From the NCBI GenBank assembly GCA_050252075.1, contig JBFWLP010000063.1, forward strand, positions 1 to 20,845: a stretch of 20,845 nt of DNA, in the 5' to 3' direction. The DNA comes from JAAYGT01 sp050252075 (GTDB taxonomy: Bacteria; Pseudomonadota; Gammaproteobacteria; Burkholderiales; Burkholderiaceae_B). Within the stretch, counting starts at the first letter, position 1, and every line of letters begins with the position of its first letter. Made by a program: the position numbers and the translations under genes. The notes under the pieces were generated by a model. The model made no database searches. It was not told the DNA's origin and was given only the letters and a program-made list of their open reading frames with translations. Positions 1-6,350 of the stretch are shown in pieces.

Positions 1-2
1 CA

Positions 3-92
3 CGCAGAGCGTACGGGTTCAGGAACTTTGAGAATTACCGCATGCGGGTCTTAGCCCAGTGCGGTTGGAACGGTGTGATTAACCGTGTCTAG
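3..92 (+). pseudogene. C-terminal fragment of ISL3-type transposase
   Basis: The third forward frame is open from the window edge for 29 codons and ends in TAG. It includes RRAYGFRNFENYRMRV and then LAQCGWNGVINRV. This arginine/aromatic-rich tail (YGFRNFENYR) resembles the C-terminus of ISL3-family (IS204/IS1001/IS1096/IS1165) DDE transposases, which catalyse cut-and-paste movement of the insertion sequence. The DDE catalytic core would lie to the left of the window, so it cannot be judged whether the full gene is intact. A small hairpin-like stretch around 107-130 (CCCC...GGGGTAGAGCCCC) follows and could belong to the IS end, but I could not confirm a terminal inverted repeat. The fragment sits about 250 bases from a tRNA gene, a common landing zone for mobile DNA. 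Confidence 0.65.
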
Positions 93-122
93 TGAATGTG
101 CCGTCCCCCGATAATGGGGTAG

Positions 123-245
123 AGCCCCATACTCTTGCAAGTGGGCGACCTGTACGCGAACCGGGAGCGGCAGGCCGAGCGACCGTACCACGGCAACCCG
201 ACCTATGAACGGCTGCTGAACCCGTACCGGGTGATGGGGGTTTAG
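123..245 (+). other. Unrecognised reading-frame remnant between IS end and repeats
   Basis: A frame is open from just after a TAG at 120-122 to a TAG at 243-245 (40 codons). A possible GTG start lies at 141 without a visible ribosome-binding site. From 141 the peptide has 34 residues; it begins VGDLYANRERQAERPYHGN and ends in RVMGV. The composition (charged, Tyr/Asn/Arg rich, no low complexity) looks like the tail of a real protein rather than random sequence, but I do not recognise the family. Its stop codon falls inside the first TTTAGGGCAC repeat. Given the transposase tail on its left and the tRNA on its right, it may be the 3' end of another mobile-element gene, such as an integrase or passenger gene, disrupted by the IS. 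That is inference. Confidence 0.3.
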
Positions 246-287
246 GGCACTGATGCCACGGGATGGTTTAGGGCACCTTTAGGGCAC
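241..287 (+). repeat. Three short direct repeats, TTTAGGGCAC
   Basis: The decamer TTTAGGGCAC occurs three times in direct orientation at 241-250, 267-276 and 278-287. The last two are separated by one base, and the first two copies are preceded by GG or G. Short direct repeats between a mobile-element gene remnant and a tRNA 3' end can be arm-type binding sites of a tyrosine integrase. No integrase is identifiable in the window, so this role is only a suggestion. The unequal spacing and small copy number argue against a CRISPR or iteron array. Confidence 0.6.
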
Positions 288-304
288 GACACGCCACAAA
301 AGCA

Positions 305-338
305 CAAGGGCTTACAGCCGTTAAGCTGTAAGCCCTTG
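305..338 (-). terminator. Perfect 14-bp hairpin downstream of tRNA-Pro
   Basis: CAAGGGCTTACAGC (305-318) and GCTGTAAGCCCTTG (325-338) are perfect inverted repeats around the six-base loop CGTTAA. Read on the minus strand, the hairpin begins only 7 bases beyond the tRNA CCA end and is followed by GTGCTTTTG, a short and imperfect U-rich tail. The position and strength fit the tRNA transcription terminator. Because it lies exactly between the tRNA and mobile-element debris, it could also have arrived with, or mark the edge of, an inserted element. Confidence 0.6.
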
Positions 339-345
339 ATTTAAT

Positions 346-425
<80 letters not shown>

Positions 426-450
426 TTTGCTGTGTTCAGCAAAGAAAGAA

Positions 451-456
451 ACTATA
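451..456 (-). promoter_or_regulatory. Candidate -10 box of tRNA-Pro
   Basis: On the minus strand, TATAGT lies about 28 bases upstream of the mature 5' end of tRNA-Pro, inside an A/T-rich stretch (ATTTATGGTATAGTTTC). It would give a short leader of about 20 bases. No convincing -35 element is present at 17-base spacing (CACAAA there), so the call rests on the -10 match and position only. Confidence 0.35.
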
Positions 457-518
457 CCATAAATTTTTCTGTTTTTGTGCCCAATGTCACCGCTAAAAAG
501 AAAAATACCAACGGCCGG

Positions 519-1883
519 TTATTCGGCGGGTTTGGGTGACCAAATGGCGTAGCCGTTTTTACCGTTGGCTTTTGCCCGATACAGCGCTTCGTCGGCGCGG
601 CGCAGCAGATCGCTGGCGGATCGCCCGTGCTCGGGCCACAGCGCAATGCCGACACTGGTGCCAATGTAGGTGGTAATGCCGTTCAGGTAAAACGGGCGCT
701 CAAGCTCGCTGACCAGCTTTTCGGCCACCCGGCGGGCGTGCCGGTCGACCGACGGGCCTTCGATGACAATCACGAACTCGTCGCCGCCCATGCGGGCAAC
801 GACATCGTCGGCGCGCAATACCTGCCTGAGGCGCCCGGCAACCTGCTTGAGCAGCTCGTCGCCCGTTTCGTGCCCGTGGTTGTCATTCACATACTTGAAG
901 TTGTCCAGGTCGGCAAACAGCACCGCAACGCGCAGATCGTGGCGGTCGGCGCGGTGTACGGCACGTTCAAGGTGTTCGGACAACAGGGCGCGATTGGGCA
1001 GGTCGGTAAGGTGATCGTGCAGGGCCAGACGTTTCAGTTCTTCCTCGTAGCGGCGACGTTCGGAGTAATCGGTGAACACCGCCACATAATTGATCCGGTT
1101 GTCGTGCTCGCGATGCACAGCCTTCAGGCTGAGCCACTGAACGAACTGTGTGCCGTTCTTGCGCGCGGCCCACAGCTCACCTTTCCAGCTGCCGTTGTGG
1201 CCAAGATCGGTGGTGATGCGCTGGAACAGCCCCGGACCGTAATGCTGGGTGGGAATGTTGAGCAGCAGGTCGATGGGTTGCAGCGTAAAATCGGCCGGCT
1301 GATAGCCGGTGAGCGTGGTGAACGACGGGTTGGCCGTCAGGATACGGCCTGTGGCGTCGAGAACGGCGATGGCCTCGTCCGCCTGCTCAACGGCGGTAAC
1401 CATTTGTTCCAGGGCCTGTTCCAGCTTTTTGCGCTCGGTGATGTCGACATATTTGGTGAGTATGCAGGCGCGGCCGTTCAGCGACAGCGGTTCCATGCTG
1501 ATGAGCATGGTGAACAGCTGGTCGCCCAGAATGTTCTGCACCTCGTGGTTGCGAACGCGCCCATGCAGGCGCAGCAGGCCAATGGTTTTTTCGCGTTCCT
1601 GGTAGTCGGGCCAGATGCCGACCTCGACCGACGTTTTGCCGTCGATGTCCTGCGCCGGCCTGCCCATTAAACGGTAAAACTCGTCGTTGCCGGTAATGAT
1701 CTCGCCGGTGTCGAGATCGCTGATCAGCGCCGGAATGGGGCTGCAACGAAACACGAATTCCCACAAGCCTTCCAGAGACGGGTTGCGGACATCTTGCGCA
1801 GTAACGTTGAAGGCGCTTGCCGCGCTGGGCCCGGCAGGAGTGGGCGGCGCAGCGGGAAGGGTGGGCGACGCGGATAGCGGCAT
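519..1883 (-). CDS. Diguanylate cyclase with two PAS domains (PAS-PAS-GGDEF)
   Basis: This predicted 454-residue cytosolic enzyme would condense two GTP into c-di-GMP. After a Pro/Ala-rich head (1-30), a first PAS-like domain covers about 40-155 and ends in the PAC-type motif VDITERKKLEQ. A second covers about 160-280 (AIAVLDATGRILTANPSF, ending YSERRRYEEELKRL). The GGDEF domain covers about 285-450. The active-site loop GGDEF is at 366-370, with an Asp-containing FADLDNFK at 323-330. An RxxD product-inhibition site (RADD, 357-360) lies exactly five residues before GGDEF. There is no signal peptide, membrane segment or EAL domain. The ATG at 1883 is supported by AAGGA about 8 bases upstream. 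An interrupted palindrome sits just before that ribosome-binding site. The PAS ligand is unknown. Confidence 0.95.
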   Translation of the reverse strand: MPLSASPTLPAAPPTPAGPSAASAFNVTAQDVRNPSLEGLWEFVFRCSPIPALISDLDTGEIITGNDEFYRLMGRPAQDIDGKTSVEVGIWPDYQEREKTIGLLRLHGRVRNHEVQNILGDQLFTMLISMEPLSLNGRACILTKYVDITERKKLEQALEQMVTAVEQADEAIAVLDATGRILTANPSFTTLTGYQPADFTLQPIDLLLNIPTQHYGPGLFQRITTDLGHNGSWKGELWAARKNGTQFVQWLSLKAVHREHDNRINYVAVFTDYSERRRYEEELKRLALHDHLTDLPNRALLSEHLERAVHRADRHDLRVAVLFADLDNFKYVNDNHGHETGDELLKQVAGRLRQVLRADDVVARMGGDEFVIVIEGPSVDRHARRVAEKLVSELERPFYLNGITTYIGTSVGIALWPEHGRSASDLLRRADEALYRAKANGKNGYAIWSPKPAE

Positions 1884-1900
1884 TGGGATCCTTGTGGGAA

Positions 1901-1916
1901 TATTTCAGATGAAATA
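1901..1916. promoter_or_regulatory. Interrupted palindrome upstream of the PAS-GGDEF gene
   Basis: TATTTCA (1901-1907) and TGAAATA (1910-1916) are perfect inverted repeats around the two bases GA. They lie 17-33 bases before the ATG of the diguanylate cyclase at 1883, overlapping the expected 5' leader. The spacing resembles a dimeric regulator operator. Being short and A/T-rich, it could also be chance. Confidence 0.3.
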
Positions 1917-2036
1917 AGTATGCCCGCGACAGCATTGTTGTTATGAAGGGTAAGGCAAAATAATACAACCTGTAACCATGTCGGCGCAGCACGGGTTTAC
2001 CCTTGCGCCTGTTAACAGGTGTTGGCCCGACAGCTT

Positions 2037-3410
2037 TTAGCCCACCTGGAACTCGGTTTCAGGGTAGCGCACCCGGCTGCGTTTCTGGGTGGCCAGCGAA
2101 TACACCAGTGTAAGCGGGCCCAGGCGCCCGGCAAACATGAGCAAGGTTAGCACCGCCTGGCTGGGCACCGAAAGTTCAGGCGTGGTGTTTCGGCTGAGCC
2201 CCGTGGTGCTCACGGCCGATACGACCTCAAACAGAATGCTCACAAACGGCGTGCGTTCCTGTTCAAAAATGGTGATCAGCAGCACGCCGCCCAGCACCAG
2301 GGCCACCGTCACCAGCAGCAATGCCAGCGATTTTTGCACCGTATCCGAAGAAATGGACCGCTTGTACAGCACCACTTCCTTCTTGTGGCGAATATAGGAG
2401 TACACGGCGGCCAGCAACACCACAAAGGCCCCGATCTTTATGCCGCCGGCGGTACTGAGCGAACCGCCACCGATAAACATGAGCAACATGATCACCAGTG
2501 TGGTGCTGTCGTGCAGATAAGAGATATCCAGGGTGGCAAAGCCCGCCGTTCGCGAGGTAACGCTCAGCATCCAGGCAGACAGCACCTGCGTGCCCGGGGT
2601 TTGGTCGCCCAGGGTATTGGGGTTATTCACTTCCAGCAGCCAGATCATGGTGAAACCCAGCACATTCAGGCCCAGAGTGGCAAGCAGAACCACCTTGGTA
2701 TAGGGCATGAGCGTTGCCCAGGCTTTCTTTTGCCGCAAATCGGCAATGACGGTGAACCCTACGCCCCCGAGAATAATGCAGGTGGTGACGGTCAGCACCG
2801 TGACCGGATCGCTGACAAACGGGGCCAGGCTGCCGGGAAAAAGCGAAAAGCCCGAATTGTTGAATGCCGAAATGGCGTGAAAGATCGCCCGGTGAATCAG
2901 CTCGGGCAGCGGGTATTCGCCCATCCACCACAGGCAGAACACCAGGGCGGCGCAAAGCTCGATAGTGAGGGAAATTTTCAGGACCGTGAAGGCCGTGCCG
3001 CGAATTTTCGTGACACTGGTCTGGTTGAAGGCTTGCAGCGCCAACGCCTGATGCTGCAGGCTCATGCGTTTGCCCAGGGTAATGGCCGACAGCACGGCAA
3101 ACGTGACAAACCCCAAACCGCCCAGTTGCACCAGCAGGATCAGGACGGTTTGCCCGAACTGGGTGAGCACTTCGCCCGGTTCGATAACCGCCAGCCCCGT
3201 AATTGTCACGGCCGAGGTTGCCATGAAAAAAGCGCTGAACACGCTGATGGGCTCGCGGGCGGATATCGGCAACGACAGCAGTATCGTGCCCGCCAGGATC
3301 AGCACCAGAAACCCGATGACCAGCACGGTGGGCGGGCTGGCGCGCAGCATGCCGGTATGGCGGATGCGGGTATAGGTGGAGTAGCTGTACGAAGGAAGCC
3401 AGTTGCGCAT
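2037..3410 (-). CDS. ktrB: K+ uptake channel subunit, KtrB/TrkH family
   Basis: This predicted 457-residue inner-membrane protein is the ion-conducting subunit of a Ktr/Trk potassium uptake system. The four pore-loop repeats typical of the superfamily are visible in order: TSAVTITGL, SAFNNSGF, TSRTAGF and SAVSTTGL. Each contains the conserved selectivity-filter glycine. Hydrophobic helices flank each loop, as in the M1-P-M2 repeat fold. The C-terminus RVRYPETEFQVG matches the short tail of KtrB-type proteins. The start ATG lies 33 bases after the ktrA stop, so the two genes are almost certainly one transcript; no strong Shine-Dalgarno is visible. The length is normal for KtrB. The coupling ion, often Na+ in this family, cannot be read from sequence. 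Confidence 0.93.
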   Translation of the reverse strand: MRNWLPSYSYSTYTRIRHTGMLRASPPTVLVIGFLVLILAGTILLSLPISAREPISVFSAFFMATSAVTITGLAVIEPGEVLTQFGQTVLILLVQLGGLGFVTFAVLSAITLGKRMSLQHQALALQAFNQTSVTKIRGTAFTVLKISLTIELCAALVFCLWWMGEYPLPELIHRAIFHAISAFNNSGFSLFPGSLAPFVSDPVTVLTVTTCIILGGVGFTVIADLRQKKAWATLMPYTKVVLLATLGLNVLGFTMIWLLEVNNPNTLGDQTPGTQVLSAWMLSVTSRTAGFATLDISYLHDSTTLVIMLLMFIGGGSLSTAGGIKIGAFVVLLAAVYSYIRHKKEVVLYKRSISSDTVQKSLALLLVTVALVLGGVLLITIFEQERTPFVSILFEVVSAVSTTGLSRNTTPELSVPSQAVLTLLMFAGRLGPLTLVYSLATQKRSRVRYPETEFQVG

Positions 3411-3443
3411 GATGCGGGTTCGATGGGCGTGGGTGCGGATGCG

Positions 3444-4097
3444 TTACGCCAGTTTGGGAGCAATGGTTTTCAGGGCGCTGAGCTGGCCCAGAATGACGAG
3501 TATGTCTTTGGCACGCAACACGAATTCCCGTGGCGGGTGCACGGTGAGCTGGGTTTTGCGTTTGACCAGCAGTACATGGATGACATCGGGGTCCAGGGGC
3601 ATGACATCGTTCAGGGGAACCCCGTCAAGGCGCTCGCTGACGTCGATTTCCACCACGAACTCGCCGTTGCCAATGGAAATGTAGTCGTTCACCATGGGGT
3701 AGCTTAGCGCTTGTGCGACCCGGATACCCATTTCTTCCTCGGGGTGAATGATGCGTTCCACACCGAGCTTGTTCAGAATCAGGTGCTGGGCGTGCGAAGT
3801 GGCCTTGACCCAGATGGTGGGTACACCCAGCGACTTCAGGTGCACCACGCACAGCAGGCATGCCTGGACATCTTCGCCAATGGCGACCAGCACCACGTCG
3901 TAGTTGTCCAGGCCCAGCTCTTCCAGCGCCGCCTGGTCGGTGACATCGGCGATAACGGCTTGTGTAAGCCGGTCGGCGTATTTGTCCACCACCTTGCCGC
4001 TGGTATCAATGCCCAGCACCGAGTGACCCATTTTCATGAGCTCCAGCGATGCCGCCGAACCAAAGCGACCCAGCCCAATAACCGCGAACTGTCCCAT
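3444..4097 (-). CDS. ktrA: K+ uptake regulatory subunit, KtrA/TrkA family
   Basis: This is a predicted 217-residue cytosolic RCK protein that forms a ring on KtrB and gates it with nucleotide. The Rossmann dinucleotide motif GLGRFG is at residues 8-13, with an acidic residue ending strand 2 (GIDTSG). The N-terminal RCK_N domain runs to about residue 120. A TrkA_C domain follows (about 135-217, ending LVILGQLSALKTIAPKLA). I chose the ATG at 4097 because AAGGAA lies 7 bases upstream and the GxGxxG motif starts immediately. The frame could extend to 4196, but that extension has no family resemblance and crosses the likely promoter. It is the first gene of the ktrA-ktrB operon, divergent from the ene reductase. 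Confidence 0.94.
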   Translation of the reverse strand: MGQFAVIGLGRFGSAASLELMKMGHSVLGIDTSGKVVDKYADRLTQAVIADVTDQAALEELGLDNYDVVLVAIGEDVQACLLCVVHLKSLGVPTIWVKATSHAQHLILNKLGVERIIHPEEEMGIRVAQALSYPMVNDYISIGNGEFVVEIDVSERLDGVPLNDVMPLDPDVIHVLLVKRKTQLTVHPPREFVLRAKDILVILGQLSALKTIAPKLA

Positions 4098-4181
4098 CGT
4101 AATTTCCTTGTGTGGCAGAGACTTAAATCGTGACTGATACAATAGTGAATTGCTAACCAGGTGCAAATTCTGGTACAAACC

Positions 4182-4210
4182 CTTATAGACGGGCAATCAA
4201 TAGCTCGCAA
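4182..4210 (-). promoter_or_regulatory. Candidate sigma-70 promoter of ktrAB
   Basis: On the minus strand TTGCGA (4205-4210) and TATAAG (4182-4187) are separated by exactly 17 bases. This places a start site about 75-80 bases upstream of the ktrA ATG. A second weaker pair (TTGCAC, 16 bases, TATTGT) lies closer to the gene. The choice between them is not settled by sequence. Confidence 0.4.
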
Positions 4211-4229
4211 GAAGTGCATTCTTCACTTC
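4211..4229. promoter_or_regulatory. Inverted repeat in the ktrA/ene-reductase intergenic region
   Basis: GAAGTG (4211-4216) and CACTTC (4224-4229) are perfect inverted repeats with a seven-base spacer. The repeat sits directly upstream of the candidate ktrA -35 box and 28-46 bases before the ene-reductase ATG, where a repressor such as a TetR- or MarR-type regulator could act. No regulator gene is adjacent. The operator role is inference. Confidence 0.3.
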
Positions 4230-4256
4230 CCCTGAAACCGATTATCCACCGTAACT

Positions 4257-5342
4257 ATGACCTCATTATTTGATCCCGTTCAGCTGGGTGCCCTTGCGCT
4301 AAACAACCGTATTGTAATGGCACCGCTCACGCGAAACCGGGCATCCGAGGGCAGGGTTCCCAACGATTTGATGCGCCGCTATTACTGCCAGCGCGCCTCG
4401 GCGGGCCTCATTATTGCCGAAGCCACCGCCATATCGCCGCAAGGCGCGGGATATCCCAGCTCACCGGGTATCTGGACCACGGCCCAGGTCGATGGCTGGA
4501 AAAAAATCACCCAGGCCGTGCACGACCGTGGCGGAAAAATTTTCCTGCAGCTCTGGCATGCGGGCCGGGTATCCGATCCCGAGCTGTTGCAAGGTGAAAT
4601 ACCGGTGGCGCCCAGTGCCATTCCCAGCAGCGGTCATGTGGTGTTGCTGCGTCCGAAACGTCCGCACGTGGTTCCCCGCGCGCTGCGCACCGAGGAAATA
4701 CCGGGCATTGTGGCCGATTTTGCGGCGGCGGCACGGCATGCCAAAGATGCCGGTTTCGACGGTGTGGAAATTCATGGCGCCAACGGGTATTTGCTTGACC
4801 AGTTTCTGCAGGACGGCGCCAACAAGCGCACCGATGCCTACGGCGGCAGCATTGAAAATCGTGCCCGGCTGTTGCTGGAAGTGGTTGACGCCTGCAGCAG
4901 CATCTGGGGGGCGGGGCGCGTCGGGGTGCATCTTTCTCCTCGCCCCGGTGCGCACGGCATTTTTGATTCCAATCCGCGTGCTGTCTTCAGTTACGTTGCC
5001 CAGGCACTGGGGGAGCGTCGCATTGCATTCATTTGCACACGCGAATACGCGGGGCCCGACAGCCTGACGGGCACCATTCGACGGTTGTTTGGCGGGCCGG
5101 TCATTGCCAACGAGGGTTATGATCCGCAAACAGCCCGGCAAGCGGTTTCCACCGGCGAGGTCGATGCCATAGCGTTTGGCAAGGCCTTTATCGCCAACCC
5201 CGATCTGGTGGCGCGGCTGAAATCCGGAGCGGTGCTCAATACATGCGATAACGCCACGTTTTACACGCCGGGGCCGGCCGGGTACACCGATTATCCGGCG
5301 CTTCCCGACGAAATGACCAGTGTGGTCGAGGCATGCGCCTGA
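4257..5342 (+). CDS. Old Yellow Enzyme family ene reductase (NADH:flavin oxidoreductase)
   Basis: This predicted 361-residue FMN enzyme has the TIM-barrel Oye fold and would reduce activated C=C bonds or nitro/electrophilic compounds with NAD(P)H. The family start LFDPVQLGALALNNRIVMAPLTRNRA is obvious. The substrate-anion pair and catalytic tyrosine are H173, N176 and Y178 in EIHGANGYLLDQF, followed by the conserved RTDAYGGSIENRARLLLEV. The FMN-phosphate region near GPVIANEGYD and AIAFGKAFIANPDL is intact. Length is normal for NemA/OYE homologues. The ATG at 4257 has no strong Shine-Dalgarno, but no other start fits the family N-terminus. A lipoprotein gene follows after 15 bases and is probably cotranscribed. 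The physiological substrate cannot be read from sequence. Confidence 0.95.
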   Translation: MTSLFDPVQLGALALNNRIVMAPLTRNRASEGRVPNDLMRRYYCQRASAGLIIAEATAISPQGAGYPSSPGIWTTAQVDGWKKITQAVHDRGGKIFLQLWHAGRVSDPELLQGEIPVAPSAIPSSGHVVLLRPKRPHVVPRALRTEEIPGIVADFAAAARHAKDAGFDGVEIHGANGYLLDQFLQDGANKRTDAYGGSIENRARLLLEVVDACSSIWGAGRVGVHLSPRPGAHGIFDSNPRAVFSYVAQALGERRIAFICTREYAGPDSLTGTIRRLFGGPVIANEGYDPQTARQAVSTGEVDAIAFGKAFIANPDLVARLKSGAVLNTCDNATFYTPGPAGYTDYPALPDEMTSVVEACA

Positions 5343-5357
5343 GCCGGGGTTAGCCAA

Positions 5358-5762
5358 GTGAAACCAGCACGTTCCATTATTTGGTTTGCCGCTCTGGCCG
5401 TTCTGGCGGGCTGCGCAGCCGGCACCCGCGCGCCGCAGGCCATGAATGAAAACTACACGGTGCCGCGAAATTTTCAGACAACGTATATGCGGGCTCAGCA
5501 TCAAACCCTGGAGTGCCTGACGAATCGGTCGCGTTACGAGGTGTATGCAACTGTGGATTCGGCCATGCAGCGCGCCACGGTATTGGTACGTGACGCCGCC
5601 ACGGGCAATGAAGTGGCGCGCACCGAGGTGCAGTCGCTTGATGCCCGGCACACGCAGGTAACGCATACGGCGGTTGGCGGGGATCGGTGGGGCGCTGCTG
5701 CCGTCGATGCCATGCGCCGCTCGATCATGAGCGACACAACCGTGTGCGCCACCTACCGTTAG
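5358..5762 (+). CDS. Small predicted lipoprotein of unknown function
   Basis: This 134-residue protein has a lipoprotein signal peptide: basic KPAR, a hydrophobic core, then the lipobox LAGC with the lipidated cysteine at residue 19. The mature part has an HQTLECLTNRSRYEVYATVDSA segment and a later cysteine (VCATYR, near the C-terminus). Together with the cysteine in LECL this could form a disulfide. It starts at GTG (5358), 15 bases after the ene-reductase stop, with no strong ribosome-binding site, so it is likely the second gene of a two-gene operon. After processing it should be anchored in the inner or outer membrane; residue +2 is Ala, which usually allows Lol export to the outer membrane. 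I do not recognise the family and assign no function. Confidence 0.8.
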   Translation: MKPARSIIWFAALAVLAGCAAGTRAPQAMNENYTVPRNFQTTYMRAQHQTLECLTNRSRYEVYATVDSAMQRATVLVRDAATGNEVARTEVQSLDARHTQVTHTAVGGDRWGAAAVDAMRRSIMSDTTVCATYR

Positions 5763-5792
5763 CGGCGCCGGCGGCGACCGCGGGAAAATGAC

Positions 5793-6257
5793 CTAGCTCG
5801 ACGCCAGCTTTGCCTTGATGGCTGCCGACAAGGCCGACATATCGGCGCGGCCTGCCAGGGCGGCTTTTACCTTGCCCATCACCTTGCCCATGGCGGCAGG
5901 CCCGGTGGCTCCTTCCGATTGGGCCTGTGCAATGGCACTGGCAATTGCCGCGTCGATTTCTTCCTGGCCGGCGGCCTCGGGCAGAAATTCCTGCAGTATC
6001 GCCAGTTCGGCTTTTTCCTGTTGGGCGGTTTCGGTACGCCCGGCCTGTTCGAAGGCACTGATGGATTCGCGACGCTGCTTGACCTGTTTTTCGATGATGG
6101 CGGTTATTTCGGCGTTGGAAAGTTCGCGGCGTTCATCGACCTCTTTCTGCTTGACGGCGGCCTGAAGAAAGCGCAGTGTGCCCAGGCGTGCCGTGTCTTT
6201 GGCCCGCATGGCGGCCTTGACGGCGTCAGACAGTTGCGTCTTGAGCGTGCTGTCCAT
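5793..6257 (-). CDS. yqeY: GatB/YqeY-domain protein
   Basis: This predicted 154-residue soluble protein matches the whole YqeY family: the N-terminal LKTQLSDAVKAAMRAKDTARLGTLRFLQAAVKQKEVD, the central KQVKQRRESISAFEQAGR and the C-terminal GKVMGKVKAALAGRADMSALS. The fold is the tail domain also found at the end of GatB, the Asp/Glu-tRNA amidotransferase subunit, where it binds tRNA. Stand-alone YqeY has been linked to tRNA-dependent amidation, but its reaction is unproven. The ATG at 6257 is preceded by AGGGAA at good spacing. In many proteobacteria yqeY lies beside rpsU, dnaG and rpoD; here it stands alone, convergent with the lipoprotein gene and downstream of dnaE2. Confidence 0.93.
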   Translation of the reverse strand: MDSTLKTQLSDAVKAAMRAKDTARLGTLRFLQAAVKQKEVDERRELSNAEITAIIEKQVKQRRESISAFEQAGRTETAQQEKAELAILQEFLPEAAGQEEIDAAIASAIAQAQSEGATGPAAMGKVMGKVKAALAGRADMSALSAAIKAKLASS

Positions 6258-6350
6258 GATATTTCCCTGTAAAGCCTTTATTTTACTGAATGTTCCCTAC
6301 GCCTGCTTGGGTGCAAGGCGGTGTGATGCCGCACTTTGGCCCAGGCCCGT

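Noticed and set aside
241..287. TTTAGGGCAC repeats as a CRISPR array or replication iterons
   Set aside because: There are only three copies of ten bases with spacings of 16 and 1. There is no spacer regularity, no cas or rep gene and no leader.
627..1670. 347-codon plus-strand frame opposite the PAS-GGDEF gene
   Set aside because: It is the mirror of a well-conserved gene, without a ribosome-binding site or recognisable protein features.
2334..3707. Long open frame (457 codons) on the plus strand opposite ktrB and ktrA
   Set aside because: It is antisense to two clear membrane/RCK genes. The translation is Gln/Gly/His-rich with no domain pattern, typical of a shadow frame in high-GC DNA.
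4098..4196. N-terminal extension of ktrA to 4196
   Set aside because: The extension precedes a good ribosome-binding site and crosses the likely promoter; the Rossmann strand begins at the ATG at 4097.
4461..5666. 401-codon minus-strand frame across the ene reductase and lipoprotein genes
   Set aside because: It runs antisense through two supported genes and their junction; the composition is unlike a real protein.
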